Shown: positions 50,166 to 62,340, counted from the first letter of the stretch. The stretch is 64,000 bases of DNA from Paramecium sonneborni (GCA_905182985.1 CAJJDN010000045.1:428354-492353), one strand, 5' to 3'. The notes: generated from the letters alone by a model not told the origin. A program made the numbers and translations.

Positions 50166-51839
50166 ATGAATAAAGAAAATGTTTGCCAAGCCTTTAAAAC
50201 TGTCAAAGTTAGCAATCGTGAGTTAGAAACTTTGGTTAATTCAAGAGTTAATTAATTACAAAGATAACTATAAGAAAAAGAATAAGAAATTGCTTAATTA
50301 TAACAATTTAATCCACCTGCACAATCTCGATTAATGGAAATTAAATTTGATACTATTTAAACTGAGAATCATTAATTGAGAAATTAAGTTAATTAATATG
50401 AATCTATGATAAAAACTATATAGAATAAATGCAATTCATAATAAAATTAATTAGAAACACTTACAAATTTACTCTAAGAGACTCAAAATATATTAGACTT
50501 TGAGAGATAAGCTAAATAAGCTTTAGAACTCTAATAATCAAATATACAATTAGATGCAGAATCTGAAAAATCAGCAATCAAAACATAAATTGATATTTTG
50601 AGAAAAGAAAAATATCAATTTTAATCATAATTTTAAGAAACTGAGTTGTAATTGAAATAATAACAATTAATTAATATGGAAATTACTTAAGAAATAACCT
50701 CACTCAGTAATTCATTTTAATAATTATAACTTTCATATTCTAAATTAGAGGAAAAAACTTATGAATTAGAATCTAAAAATGAAATTTTAGTTTCTTAATT
50801 GGATGTTTATAAAACATAAAACGAATAATTGAAATCATAATTGCAATAAGTTAATCCTAAAAATGTAGAGAAACAATTTTAATAACATGATAGAATCACT
50901 GAACTTGAAGCAAAATTGAGATTATCTTATGAAAATACTTCACAATTTTAATAATTATTAAATGAAAAATAAGATCTTATAAAGAAATTAGAAAAATAAT
51001 TATAGAGACAATTAAATTGGAATGACAATAATCATCAATTATAGGATTAATTGGAGAAATCTTAATTTACTATTGAGGAAATGTAGTTTGAAAATTAAAA
51101 AATTGCCAAATTTTAATAATAATAAATAGAATAATTAAAGAGACAATTAGAATAATAAAGCAATAATAATGAAGAATTGATAGAAACAAAATAATAATTA
51201 TAAAAAGTTAAAGCTGAATTTGAAAATTACAAATCAATCTAAGAAAGCAAATTAAATGATGTAATTTATAATAGATTATAATAGGCCAACTCAAAATCAT
51301 AGTTAGATTTATAAAATTAATGGAATTTAGAAAAATCTAAATTAGTAAATTAAATATAACATTTATCAAGTTAAATTGAATGTTAATAAAATCAATCTTG
51401 CGATTAAATGAGGATATAGATTGAAAGTTAAATGGCATTGAAATATGCTTCTGAAAAAGTTTAATTAGAAAATCAATTATGGGCTGTTTAAGAATAATTA
51501 AATGGAATATAAAATTCTATTGATTTATATGTTACCAAAATCAGTTAATTGAATATAGAGAATGATTAATTAAGAGAATAATTAATAGAAAATTAGAATA
51601 ATTCCAAACAAATATTGATATAAGAAACATAAATTCGTAACTTTTGTGTGGAGATTGAAAAATTAAAAAGTATTTTAATATAGAAGAGTGATCAAATAGA
51701 ATTTTTATAGTAAAAGTCAATGTAGACAGAATATTTGGTTAATTATGTTTAGGAGTTAGAGAGAAAAGTTAATCAATTAAGTTAAGACAACTAAAGATTA
51801 AATACTATAATAATTTAAAGATGTAAAAATTCTTGGTGA
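50166..51839 (+). CDS. Long coiled-coil protein, 557 aa
   Basis: An intronless ORF of 558 codons, one of the longest in the window. After a short start (MNKENVCQAFKTVKVSNREL) almost the whole chain is heptad-patterned and rich in Gln, Glu, Leu, Lys and Asn, for example QLEKSQFTIEEMQFENQKIA and AQVEL-like blocks near the end. There are no globular domains, signal peptide or membrane segment. About a fifth of residues are Gln from TAA/TAG codons. A structural role at the cytoskeleton or basal body is typical for such proteins in ciliates, but nothing specific is shown. It follows the USE1-like gene by 54 bp. Confidence 0.75.
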
Positions 51840-51888
51840 ATAAAAGTTATCATTTTACTTCCAAATATAAATATTATCAAATTTATAA

Positions 51889-52407
51889 TCAAAATTATCT
51901 TTTCTTAAATCTTAAAAAATATTTAGGCTATGATTTAGTGGATTTTTTAGATTACATATTAGAGTTTTTTTCAACGAAATGAAAGTTAAATTCTTACAAA
52001 GTCTAAGCCACTTACACTGTTTAAACTTAGACGGTTTTATATTCAGAAGAGTGTCTGATTCTATTGGTTTTGACTTATGTAATTAGAAATTTATGTTACT
52101 AAATTAATGGAGTAAGAGCTTTATCTTAAGGTCTATAAAGTGACATGGTTCTTAATTCAGTTCTACATCTAGAATCATTAGCAGGACTATTTAATTTGCT
52201 TAAAGGATTCTGTTATACAGTTAAGTTAGACTAAGTTAAATTAACAATGATTTTTCTAGCATCAGCTAAAGAATTAGATTAAGTTCTTCTTAAGAGTTTT
52301 TTAATTTCTTTATCGTAATCAATTTCATGCATTGAATCTTCACTAAACCCCAAATTCAATAATGTTTCTACTGCATTTTTTTCTTTTTAGTTATAATAAT
52401 TAAACAT
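51889..52407 (-). CDS. Hypothetical protein, 172 aa
   Basis: An intronless ORF of 173 codons, beginning MFNYYNQKEKNAVETLLNLG. Residues 13-60 (VETLLNLGFSEDSMHEIDY, then KEIKKLLRRTQ and ADARKIIV) resemble a small helical domain, perhaps UBA-like (LLNLGFSED), followed by a long disordered basic tail. It is preceded on the same strand by the EF-hand gene, whose stop lies 17 bp upstream. The UBA suggestion is a guess from the LxxLGF motif. Confidence 0.6.
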
Positions 52408-52424
52408 AATTATTTAATAATAAA

Positions 52425-53962
52425 TCATGATCCAACTTTTTTAATCTACTCTTATATTTACTCTGGCATTTTTAATGGAATATATGCATCAATTTTAGTA
52501 TGTTAGGGTAATCGTGACTTTTATAAGTATATTAAATGAATACCCTTTGTTCCATAAGATCAACATTGAAGAATTTTTTAATAATAGCCCCAATTTTTCT
52601 AGCTTCTTGTTTATAATTGACCATGTCCTTATCATTTCTTTTAATATAGCTTTGTAATGAATACAACTAGAAATAAGATGGGAGTTGATACCTGAACTTT
52701 GGATAATTTGATTTTATCACAACTTTTCAAAGCAACCATTAATTCATTAATTTTAATGAATCCAGTGTTGTCTTTATCTTATCTTCTAAAATGTTCAAGT
52801 AAAAACATTTCCATTTTACTTCTTTATGCTTCTAATAAGCCTTTGACTAGATTTTCAAAAATAGTTTCTTCTAAAACTTTGTCACTAGTTAAATATTCTA
52901 TGGGATTTGATCCAATAATTTCCATAATTTGTTTGATTTCATCTTCTGAGAAGAATTATTGCTAATTTATTAAATTTATATACTTCTTCTAGAATTTATT
53001 GGAAAATGTTTGCAGGAACAGAATGTATTTCATCTTCATCCTTAATTTTACATTACTCAACAATTTTTTTATAAACATTTCTTAGATCTGTAGATAGCAT
53101 CCATTATGCTTCAAATCTACTTTCTTCTTCCTTTTCTCTAAGTTCTTTAAGAGCTTAATTTTAACAATAGATTGAATGTAATGTTTCAATTCCAAAAGAA
53201 GAAATGTCTTTGAATTATAATATTCCAGTTCTCGAGACATCTAATCTATTTAGTGTATCTTCTAATTAGTGTTTTCCTAAATGCAAACCCATTAACTAAA
53301 ATAATTATCCTCCTTCTTCATATGAGATTACACCCATATCATCTTTATCAATTTATCTAAAACATTAATAGAGTAGTTCAGTTAACATTTTGATTTCTCT
53401 CATTTTTTCTTCTTCTGTTATTGTGAATTAATTCACTAATTCTTAATCATGTTCTAATAATTCTGGTTAAATAATTAAATTTTCTTTTTCTTGTTCTGGT
53501 TATTTTTCATATAATACTTCATCCATTCTTTTATTTATAATTCTTGTTTATTCAAATTCTGTTCCAAGGAACATGATTCTACATGTTCGATCTTTACGTG
53601 CTAAAATAGATTCAATCCATTTCTTAAAATTTAATAATTTAGTTTACTTCCATTTATGAAATTCTTATAGTTCGATTGACTAAGTGAATAAGTGAATCAT
53701 TTTCAAATCTAAATGACATAGTCTTTTCAGAAGGATCTGTCAAATCTGGAATATAGAAATACACTTTCACTGTTGCAACAGGAATAGGATTTGATGGAGT
53801 TGGTAATGAGAAAACTGTCATGAAACTAAATTTATTTAGGATTGTTTACGTATGTCCTGATGTAGTTTCTTCAATATAGCTTGTGTAATATAAATATTTC
53901 TTTGTCCATTGACTTACAAAATTGTTTATCAAAAGAATACTTCTTTCTAACAAATCTGTCAT
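52425..53962 (-). CDS. EF-hand calcium-binding protein
   Basis: Introns of 25, 22, about 31 and 26 nt give about 475 aa. EF-hand-like segments: QIDKDDMGVISYEEGGQLFQ, RLDVSRTGILQFKDISSFG (loop degenerate) and RRQDKDNTGFIKINELMVAL. The N-terminal 130 residues (MTDLLERSILLINNFVSQWT; VKVYFYIPDLTDPSEKT) are not recognised. The pairs of EF-hands separated by a long helical linker resemble axonemal calcium-binding or dynein-regulatory proteins; that is inference. The ATG at 53962 was chosen because an earlier in-frame ATG (54028) would overlap the DP gene. Confidence 0.7.
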
Positions 53963-54011
53963 CAATGTTATTAATTAATTAATTATTTGTAAAAACAAAT
54001 TATAAATCAAT

Positions 54012-54968
54012 TCAGGAGCAGAGATCATTTATTTACACTATTTCTAGTAAACTTTTGGGCATGCTAAATATGTTTAAATATAAATACAATTCGTCCATAT
54101 TTTTATATAATTTGTACATTTTAAGTTAAACCAATATATCTAAATCAGCCGACAATTTTAGTTTTTATTAACTCATTATCTTTAATACTTTTGATTCCAT
54201 TTTAAGTTTAATTTACGGTTATTAAGCTTAAAATGCAAGAATCGGGAACAACATCTTGCTTTCATTTTAATTTTTCTGGTTTCTCTATACTAAATTCTTT
54301 AGAGCTACAACCTTTATGAATAATTCTTGTAATCTTTTCTTCTTATCCTTTATTACATTTTTTTAATTCACCTATACTCAATTACATTATATATATTACT
54401 AACTGCTCTTTGAACATATCAGTTTCATTTCTTCTCATCCTATGTTTACAATATACATCTGAAATTACTCGTTTCCCTTCTTTTCTCAACACTTTTGAAG
54501 CGATCATAACATTTAAAGCATCATAAACTCTTCTTTTTATATTTTATTCATCTTTAGGCTTGTAACTCAATTTTAATTCATACATTATCTAATTCAACTA
54601 TTTATCCATCAGAACCTAAATCTTATATCAATCTTTATGCAACTTCCTTATAAGATGTGGATTTCAGTTCCAATACTATATCTCTAACCTTTACACTCAA
54701 GTTACGTAATCCTTTAAAAATAATTCATTTCTTTACCTTTCTAACTTCGTTAAGGTGTCTAATCTTAATAAGTGGCTAAATTGATTGAATTTTTTTCATT
54801 CTTTTCCGAGTAATATCTTCTTGTTTATTCACTTCTACGTTTCTATGGAGTCATTTATGCAGTGTTAATTTAAACAATTTGAAATCCCTATTACTTATTT
54901 TGTGATTATTTGATAACAACTTATTTTAATTGAGGAGATTGATTATTTGAAGTGTGATTATCAAACAT
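54012..54968 (-). CDS. DP (E2F dimerisation partner) transcription factor
   Basis: Three introns (25, 25 and 28 nt) give about 290 aa. The winged-helix DNA-binding domain reads KGLRNLSVKVRDIVLELKST, SYKEVAQRLIQDLGSDG, then QNIKRRVYDALNVMIASKVL, with the RRVYDALNV signature. The coiled-coil part KRLQELFIKVVALKNLVQRN matches DP proteins (human QELILQQIAFKNLVQRNR) closely, which separates it from E2F. The N-terminus is Gln-rich and unstructured. DP pairs with E2F to control S-phase genes; no E2F is in this window. The start is 8 bp from the divergent gene start. Confidence 0.9.
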
Positions 54969-54976
54969 TTTTGATA

Positions 54977-55309
54977 ATGCTTATTAATCAAAAGGAAAAA
55001 TATCATCTGCATTTTATGTGGGTTATGCAATATAATAATCTTGGAAGACCATATTATTGGGACTACAGTGAGCACGAAATAAAATAGGACTATAGGGCTA
55101 AAACAGAATCATATTTGATTAACGATGGTTAAGAGGAGAGGATTCCATTTCAGAATGAAAATCATTTGGAGTCTAATCAGTCATTATATTAATTAATTAA
55201 AATTTTCATTCATTTAATTATATTTTTGCGCATTTTGTTATTAATATTTAATATATAATATGCAATTAATCAACAACTAACAATAATTTATTATACTAAT
55301 ATTATTTGA
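54977..55309 (+). CDS. Small protein with C-terminal hydrophobic segment, 110 aa
   Basis: An intronless ORF of 111 codons. The N-terminal 75 residues are polar with NNLGRPYYWDYSEHEIKQDY and AKTESYLINDGQEERIPFQN, followed by a hydrophobic stretch (IFIHLIIFLRILLLIFNI) that would be a tail anchor. The aromatic LGRPYYWDYSEHE block looks conserved-protein-like, but I recognise no family. The frame is open a little upstream of this ATG, so its first codon is uncertain. Confidence 0.55.
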
Positions 55310-55568
55310 TCATATTAATACTTATATAATCGGATTAGTTCCATAATTTGATTATAAAAAATAGAGCAATTTTATTAATTTATAACTATTTGTAAATAGT
55401 AAAAATTAAAGTATTTAAGACATTTTTTTTGAATAGTTTTCAATATTATTTTGAATTAGGTTCCCTTATTGATATTTAATTATGAATATTTACTTATATA
55501 ATTAAAAATAGTGGAGAATTATAAGAATTTTTACAAATTTAAAAAAATAAATTTAAAATTAATCCAAA
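55310..55568. other. AT-rich spacer
   Basis: No frame of interest on either strand; mostly runs of A and T. Confidence 0.5.
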
Positions 55569-55967
55569 ATGATACTAAAAGCCCTTTCTAAGCTTAATAA
55601 TATTGTTAATCGATTTAAATATTTTTATCGAACTCTCTTAATATGCTATTATCAAACTATATCCAATGCAGATGATTCAAATCATCTGATTCTGGTTTTG
55701 TTATAAAAAAAATCTATAAAAATAGAAGATTAGATTATATTTATGTATATTCAAATAACATCTTAAATTAATATACATATTATGAATAGTGAATAATATC
55801 GTTTGAATCATGTAAGATATAACATAAATATATATTATATTGAATCTGTCCAAGAATAATATAAGTTTATCTATTCGCAATAATTCGATAAGTAAAATAA
55901 ATATTTTGGGCTTTATTAAATAAACAAAGATTAGATCAAATATAATTAAATAATATGTCAAAATTGA
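55569..55967 (+). CDS. Hypothetical protein, 132 aa
   Basis: An intronless ORF of 133 codons, beginning MILKALSKLNNIVNRFKYFY. It contains TISNADDSNHLILVLLQKKS, then tyrosine- and Gln-rich sequence (YIESVQEQYKFIYSQQFDKQ). No membrane or signal segment is clear. The plus strand is purine-rich here, which supports it over an opposite-strand frame at 55701-55961 made of Ile, Tyr and Phe. Function unknown. Confidence 0.4.
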
Positions 55968-56153
55968 AAGAGATTTTGATCAATAACCAAATCCACTTTC
56001 TAATCTATTTTGAAAATGTATTAATATTGATCTTACTCAAAATCGCATGTATATTCTCATTTACAATTTTTAAGCTAAGGTTTTATAAAAAATTATTATG
56101 GTAATTTTAGGTGTGTCCATTGAATATATATTATTAAAAAATAAAAACTTATA

Positions 56154-56800
56154 ATGAAAAATTAATAACAATAATAATCAGGTAATACTAATGCTGCTTA
56201 GATTAGAAAGAAATTGTTAAATAACTAATAGGTTTTGTCAGAAAGTTAAAAGAATGAAATTAAAAAAGCTTTTGATTATTTTGATACTGCAGGATCAGGC
56301 ACAATAGAAGCAACGAATTTAAAAGTTGTATTGAGAGCCTTAGGTTTTGATCCAACTTAAGAAGAAATCGGAAAACTTATCAAAGATCTTGGTAAAGGAG
56401 ATGTGAAATATGATGCTCAAAGAATAGATTTTTAAGAATTTCTAGAAATTATGATGGTTAAAATGAGTCAAAAAGATTCTCTAGATGATATCAAAAAAGC
56501 TTTTAATCTTTTCAAAGATGGCAATAACCCTAAGGTATTATTTTAATATATTTTAAGAAAATCATTACTTTTGATTCATTAAAGAAAGTTATACAAGATT
56601 TAGATGAAGATATGACTGATTAATAAATTCTATAATTATTAAAAGGAGCTCAGTCAAATACAAATGAATTGAAAGAAATGGATAAAGATGGGAAAAAAGA
56701 GAAGAAATAACCTGAAGATGAATACAAAATAGAAGTTTCAGAGGATCAATTTATTAAAATATTAACTAGAGATCTTAATGACGATAAAAAGAAATTATGA
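56154..56800 (+). CDS. Centrin-like EF-hand protein
   Basis: One intron (56535-56557, 23 nt) gives about 207 aa. After a basic Gln-rich start comes [40 protein letters not shown], the centrin-specific ALGFDPTxEE block, and [20 protein letters not shown]. The first EF loop ([12 protein letters not shown]) looks competent. The later loops are degenerate, and an acidic Lys-rich insert near the C-terminus ([13 protein letters not shown]) is unusual. In Paramecium centrin-related proteins form the infraciliary lattice and basal-body fibres. The poor C-lobe loops suggest weak calcium binding at that end. It converges on the CUE-Smr gene, 9 bp between stops. Confidence 0.75.
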
Positions 56801-56809
56801 AATCTAATT

Positions 56810-58312
56810 TCATATTTTAATAATCATTCTTCCCTCATATTATCCAACTATTATATAATTGCATGATCTAAAATATTATAAAGCAATTGGTCCAATTACT
56901 GGTATTCTATTTTTTGAATGTAAACCTAAGCATATAATTTAATTTTATTACCTTTCCCTACTATAAACTCTACATCAATGTTTATTTTTTTTAATCTTGT
57001 TTTATATATTTTAATCTATTCTATTAATTCATCCAATAATTCTTCTACTTCACCTCCATATATGCCATGTAAATCTATTTTTGTAAATGATTCTTCAGCA
57101 ACAATCAAAGCTACAAATATTTTGATACCTTCACATTCTAAATTTTGTATCTTCTTATATTAAGCTTCATAATAGTGATTTAATTTAGCTCCTGTTGCCA
57201 AATTAGCATATTTTCCTCGATATATATTCATATTTATTACCTGCACATCTATTCACAACTTAGGAACTATTTCTAATCTCTTTTATCTTCTATCTATTAC
57301 TATTAAATAATTATCTTAGTTCATTCTCAGATAAATTTCGGTATTTCTCACTTACTGTATAATTCTTTTATTGATTTTAATTATCTTTATCCAAGGATGT
57401 TATTACTTTAGGTCTTTGGATATCTTTTGGATAATATTCATCATTATAATATTTAGTAAGAAAACATTTGCAATATTCATATGATCCTAATTATTCAAAT
57501 GCAAATTTGATCTTTGAATAAGGAAAAAAAGGAAATTCTTCGCATAATCTTAAAAAAAGAGAAGGTGAATCTTGTTTTGTTTACTGTTGTTAGGTCCAAG
57601 AATTTATAAACTTTCTTAGATTTGAAGGATTAACATTTTTAGAAACTTGCATCTATTAAGAGAGGATCTCTTTGTTTGTCATTAATTCGATTGTTTAGTT
57701 TTCATCAGGAGGAATCAAAAAAGGAAATTCATTATAATCATCCTTAATTTAGTTTTATTTTTATTAGTTTATTAATTAGTGCATATATGATTATATGTTG
57801 TTTATAAAGTCAGGAGATATTGAATTAACATCTACACCTAATAAATCAAGATAAATTGTATTGTTTTCTTCATTTTTTGTTTCTTAATAAAATTTATCAC
57901 ATGAATCCAATACATCTTTGAATTCAGGTTCATCTAACCAAATCATTGAAACTTCAGCTTTTAAAGTATTATACTCTTCTGATTAATCCTCTAAATAAAA
58001 TCCATCATTTAATTTCTCTAAACATTCCTCGTTCTCTAACTTTTCAAACTCTTTTATGTATTTATTAATGTCTTCATCCTATACATCTATCAAGTTTTTT
58101 GGTATTTCTGGTTCACTTTGCATTTCCAATAACTTTGATACAGTATTTTGAAGATTTGCTTTTTCTGATCGATAACATTACTCAACAATTTCTTTATCAA
58201 ATTAAGGAAACATATCATATAGAGATTCAGGTGGTAATTATTATTATCTTCTCTTTTTATTCTACCTTGAAGTTATTTTTGTTGTTTTATAATTTAATTC
58301 ATTGTCAGACAT
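56810..58312 (-). CDS. CUE-Smr domain protein
   Basis: Two introns (25 nt near 57230 and 26 nt near 56947) give about 480 aa. The N-terminus LPPESLYDMFPQFDKEIVEQ and CYRSEKANLQNTVSKLLEM is a CUE-type ubiquitin-binding fold (MFP and terminal LL). A long acidic, disordered middle follows. The C-terminus is an Smr domain: KIDLHGIYGGEVEELLDELI (DLHG motif) and VEFIVGKGLHSKNRIPVIG (GKGxHS motif). Smr domains are RNA or DNA endonuclease folds; CUE plus Smr is the layout of N4BP2 and of the ribosome-collision nuclease Cue2/NONU-1. A role in no-go decay is inferred from this layout only. Confidence 0.78.
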
Positions 58313-58401
58313 AATAAAATTTATGTTTAATAAAGTTCATTTCATCACTTTATTTATCATAAAGATATCCATGTACTTACTAGCTTTGATTATATGTTAT
58401 A

Positions 58402-59571
58402 TCAATTTTTATATAATTTAAATTAAACCAAGTCCAATACTATAGAAATTAACCTAAATTCATTAAATATTCTAGATTCATTTTAACTAAAGATTTTCAT
58501 ACGGATTTTTTATTCCTTATTAAACTTTTTCTAACATTTATTCTCGAAATTAATTTAGCGCTTCTCTAACGTCTTTGCATTTCTTTATTGCAATTTCTAT
58601 TATTAATTTAATATTTTACATTCTAACAAATGCATTAAATCTTTTAGAGCCCTATCTTTTTGTTCTCCTGTCCAACTCTATATATAAATTCCATTTTCAG
58701 GTTGCATCTAAAAGTTCTCTGGCATATTATCAACAATTATTACTTTATTTAAGTTCCTTCCAAGAATTGATAGATCCTTTGTTTAATTCTTTATATTTAC
58801 TTTTATAAACACATTATCCTTAACCAAAGTATGTTCTCTATATAATCTTGCCTTAACAACTTATTATTTATCAATAATATCTATGATGAAATTAGCATAG
58901 TCAGGTTAAGCATCAGTAAATATAATTATTTCATAGTATTTTGATAGTTTATCCAAAAACTCTTCTGTATAAGGTCTTACTAAAAATTATCCTCCCCCAT
59001 TCGGAAACTACTATTTGTATCAAAGTTACTTCTTAATAATGAACTAAAGTCTTATCTAGATCCATTACTAATGTATAATTTTTAAAAGGTTTAGAAGGTA
59101 GGATTGGCTATTTCTGTTTTTCAACATTATTAACAATTTTATTAATTTTGGAACTCTATACAATGTTTTCTTTTTATAATTGCTTATTAATTTGATTTAA
59201 TATTTTGTTTTGTTAAACAAAATATGAATTTAAACTCTACTATTTAAATTCTAGAGATGAATATACATCTTGATAAATCGAGTCGTCAATACCTAATATT
59301 GATTAATTACTTACATCAATTCTATAATGGATCTTATTATAAAATTATTTTTTTATAAAGCTTATTTGGCTTTGCTTTGTTATTTTTTTTATTAAAATGA
59401 TCTCTATTCTATTCTTTATTTTAGCAAAGACTTTATTGATAATAAATTAAATCATACATGAACTACAGCATAGTTGATTGTTTAAAGTAAGTAAAAATTA
59501 CCTTAGGTTATATATACGATTAAATTCTTTAAATTTTAATCTAAAATCTATTCTCCTTTTTGTTACTCCAT
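58402..59571 (-). CDS. SCP/NIF-type CTD phosphatase-like HAD protein
   Basis: About 365 aa; introns include a 19-nt one near 59040 and a 27-nt one near 59440. Catalytic motif I is NYTLVMDLDKTLVHYQE (DLDxT), and motif II EIIIFTDAQPDYANFI (usually FTAS). Motif III is NKVIIVDNMPENFQMQPENG, followed by the family block IYIQSWTGEQKDRALKDLMH. This matches the SCP/TIM50/NIF group of HAD phosphatases that dephosphorylate Ser/Thr in partner proteins such as the RNA polymerase II tail. The first 110 residues are Gln/Asn-rich. The N-terminal exon structure is uncertain; the ATG at 59571 is the best start. Confidence 0.82.
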
Positions 59572-59644
59572 TAGAATTATTAAAACTGTATAAGATTCTA
59601 ATAAAAATGTATCAATTATGTTTATGTCAATATCATATAGATAT

Positions 59645-60607
59645 TCACTCTAAAATTAAATTTAATGGTACATTTTTTCTTTCTATTAAATAACTTAGTA
59701 TCTGATGTAACTCTTAACAATGAATGGTTAATGCTGAATAGTTTATTTTTTCTAAATTTAAATTTAGTTGATTCCATATAAATTCTTTTTGAAGCACTAA
59801 TTGAATCAATTATTCAGAAATTTCATCTCTTTATGCGAAACAGTTTAAATCTTATTAGAGTCTCTTTGAAATTTTATGAATTTCATTGTTACTTACCAAC
59901 TATTGTTCATTTTAACATTAATATTTTTCAGTTTTTTAAGATGTTTTCCTTTTTGTAATATTATTGTTTTTTTGTTTAAATTATTAGATCTAACTTGTTT
60001 AAATATAAAATTGATAATTGTCTTTGTTTTAATTGTTATTTATACCATTGTTTTAAGAAATCTAGTCACTATTGCTAAATTATTATTAAAATAAAACATT
60101 TTAGTTACAAAAGAAATCTTATTGTTTATTTTGAAAATTGTAGTATAAATTCTTAAAGTTTTCATTATTATGATTTAATTCTCTAGTGGATGATGGTGCA
60201 ACTATTTACTATTTAAAATATTAATCATTTGTTTTTTGTGTTTTTTAAATTATTTATTGTCTATTCTTACAAACATTATCAGTTTAATTAATCTCTTATG
60301 TTTATTTAATCTCTTTTTTATCTCTAAGACTCTAACCAAATAAAGATTTGGGTGAAATTTAATCTGTCTATACAAAATTGGAAAGTTTTTATTATATCTT
60401 AGAGAAACTTTGTTCATTATTTTGATAAGCTATCCTCTATTAAGGGGTATGATCTGAAGTATTTTATAAATTAATGATTTTACTTCTATATTCATTTAAA
60501 TCTTGAAATGAATTTTTGGATTTATTAGAAACCATTGAATTGTCAAGATTATATGTTAAGTAAGAATTGAGTAATTTCTTTTAATTATTTTGACGATGAG
60601 TATTCAT
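59645..60607 (-). CDS. Gln/Asn-rich hypothetical protein, 320 aa
   Basis: An intronless ORF of 321 codons, beginning MNTHRQNNQKKLLNSYLTYN. Most of the chain is low-complexity Gln, Asn, Ser and Lys. The last 70 residues look folded and helical (DEISEQLIQLVLQKEFIWNQ; HCQELHQILSYLIERKNVP). No signal or membrane segment. The length of open frame argues strongly that it is real. The plus-strand Phe/Ile-rich frames opposite it are shadows. No family recognised. Confidence 0.65.
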
Positions 60608-60784
60608 TTTATTAAATGAGTTACTTTAACAGATTTTAATTAATAATCTTATTAATATATTTTTTATAAGTTTTTTTATATTATTATATTATTAAAGTTT
60701 TTTGGATTAATAAAAAATTTTAATAGAAAAAGGAATATTTTAAAAATTTTCAAATTCTATATATATATCAAATAATTAAGTAAG

Positions 60785-61690
60785 ATGTCTGATAGTAAAT
60801 CAAAAAAGATAAAAAAAACTAAGTCTAATCAAATAGAAAACCAAATTTCAAATACAAACAGGGGAAAACCAAGTGATATTTAGAGAACCATTCTAGCAGT
60901 TCCTAATATTTGGACTAATGATTAGGTTTGTTTGAGACTGATTAAATATTTATAAGAAAGTGGAAGACATATTTGTTTGCATCAAGCAGGAAAATAAACA
61001 GAAAAAAATAATTATTAATCAAAACAAAATGAGATTGAAAAAACAAGAGCATTTTATGAAAAATCAGAAAAAATTGCTGAAGACCTTTTTGGACATAAAT
61101 GTGAAACTAAAAGGTGTTTAGTTTTCTTTTTTAGGACTAATCAAGAGGAGAAAATAAGTAATTATAATTGGATTGAATCTTAATTTCCTCCTAATTATTA
61201 GGATTGTGTATTAGTTTTAAATAAGGTATAGGCTTTATTTAACTAAAAATTCTTGAGTAATTTAATCTAAATTTTGACTTGGAATAAATACTTAGAGATA
61301 TTAATTGATTCATTTTTAGAAAATGCAAAAACACCTTAACAATTCTCTCAAATAATCCAAAACATTTATATCAAATACATATTGGATTAAATGAAGTAGA
61401 AAAATAGCTATGAGAGTTATAATTTTAAAAATAGAGAAGAGGCAGAAAAGAATTTTTACTCTTTTCTTGAATCAGATTTAGTTAAAAGTGAGTTAGAAAA
61501 ATTCATTAAAGAAATAAAATAGATTTTTAATAAAGAAAATGATTAGTATGATGCAAATATCATATAATTAGAAGATTAAAATTAAGTATAAGTTATAGAC
61601 AATTCTTTCGATTCCCAATCATTCAATTTTTAAGAAGAATAATAATATTCTTATGATGAATCCATCTATGTAAAAAATAAAGATACTTGA
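60785..61690 (+). CDS. GKP/NIWTN/GRH family protein, copy A (301 aa)
   Basis: An intronless ORF of 302 codons. A Lys-rich start is followed by a conserved block: NRGKPSDIQRTILAVPNIWT, then KYLQESGRHICLHQAGKQ, then FGHKCETKRCLVFFFRTN. The C-terminal 150 residues are helical and end in an acidic tail (SFNFQEEQQYSYDESIYV). The same blocks occur in the paralogue at 62446 and, broken, between them. Conserved Cys and His (GRHxxxH, C...KRC) could coordinate a metal, but spacing does not match a finger I know. Function and family unknown. Confidence 0.65.
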
Positions 61691-61774
61691 TTTTTTTAAG
61701 AGATTTAATTATTTAATAATTATATTAAAATTTTTTATATCTGTTTTATAATAGTTTTTTCTATTCCATTTGAA

Positions 61775-62340
61775 CAATTGATGATAAAAATGGAAATGGA
61801 AAAAATTAAAAAAAATGAATAGAAAATTAAAAAGGACAACATTACATTAATAGAAGTGGAAAACCTAAGAACATTTGCTAATTGAAGATAACTGAAACTA
61901 TTTGGGCTCAGAATAATAAATGCTTATAATTGGATAATTTATTAAATGAAGGAACTCATAATTTTTATTACATTCCTAGATGAAATCATGTAACTAATCA
62001 ATAATAGAGATGGTTACCAATTTATAAAGATAATAATGTTATTGTTTTATTTAAAAAATAGTTAGAAGATTTAATGAATAAAGGTTCTAGGCAGAGTTTG
62101 AGGAGATGATATCATAATATCATGTAACAAATCTCATTGATATATAATTCTAAATGAAAGAGAAATTATTTCAAAGATATAATAACAATATGAGAACACA
62201 TCACAACAAGAAGTATCTAAAAAAGGAAAATAGTTCTTACATATACTTTAGAGAGTATGCTAAGAGTTATGATGCCTAATAGTATGTTATCAAGTTCGTT
62301 AAGAGAGCCTAACTAAAATTGTTGGATTGATTAATGAAAA
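61775..62340 (+). pseudogene. Broken third copy of the GKP/NIWTN/GRH family
   Basis: A plus-strand frame reads NRSGKPKNICQLKITETIWA, then KCLQLDNLLNEGTHNFYYIP, which follows copy B (RGKPSNLKFTELSIPNIWTN and IIKILTQEGRH) position by position, including the GKP, IW and EG-x-H landmarks. In-frame TGAs follow after YYIPR and again downstream (near 62110), and the C-terminal half is only partly traceable. It sits between the two intact copies, as expected for a decayed member of a tandem array. Confidence 0.55.

Noticed and set aside
55701..55961. Minus-strand 86-aa hydrophobic ORF
   Set aside because: Ile/Tyr/Leu-rich reading opposite a purine-rich 133-codon plus frame; typical antisense shadow.
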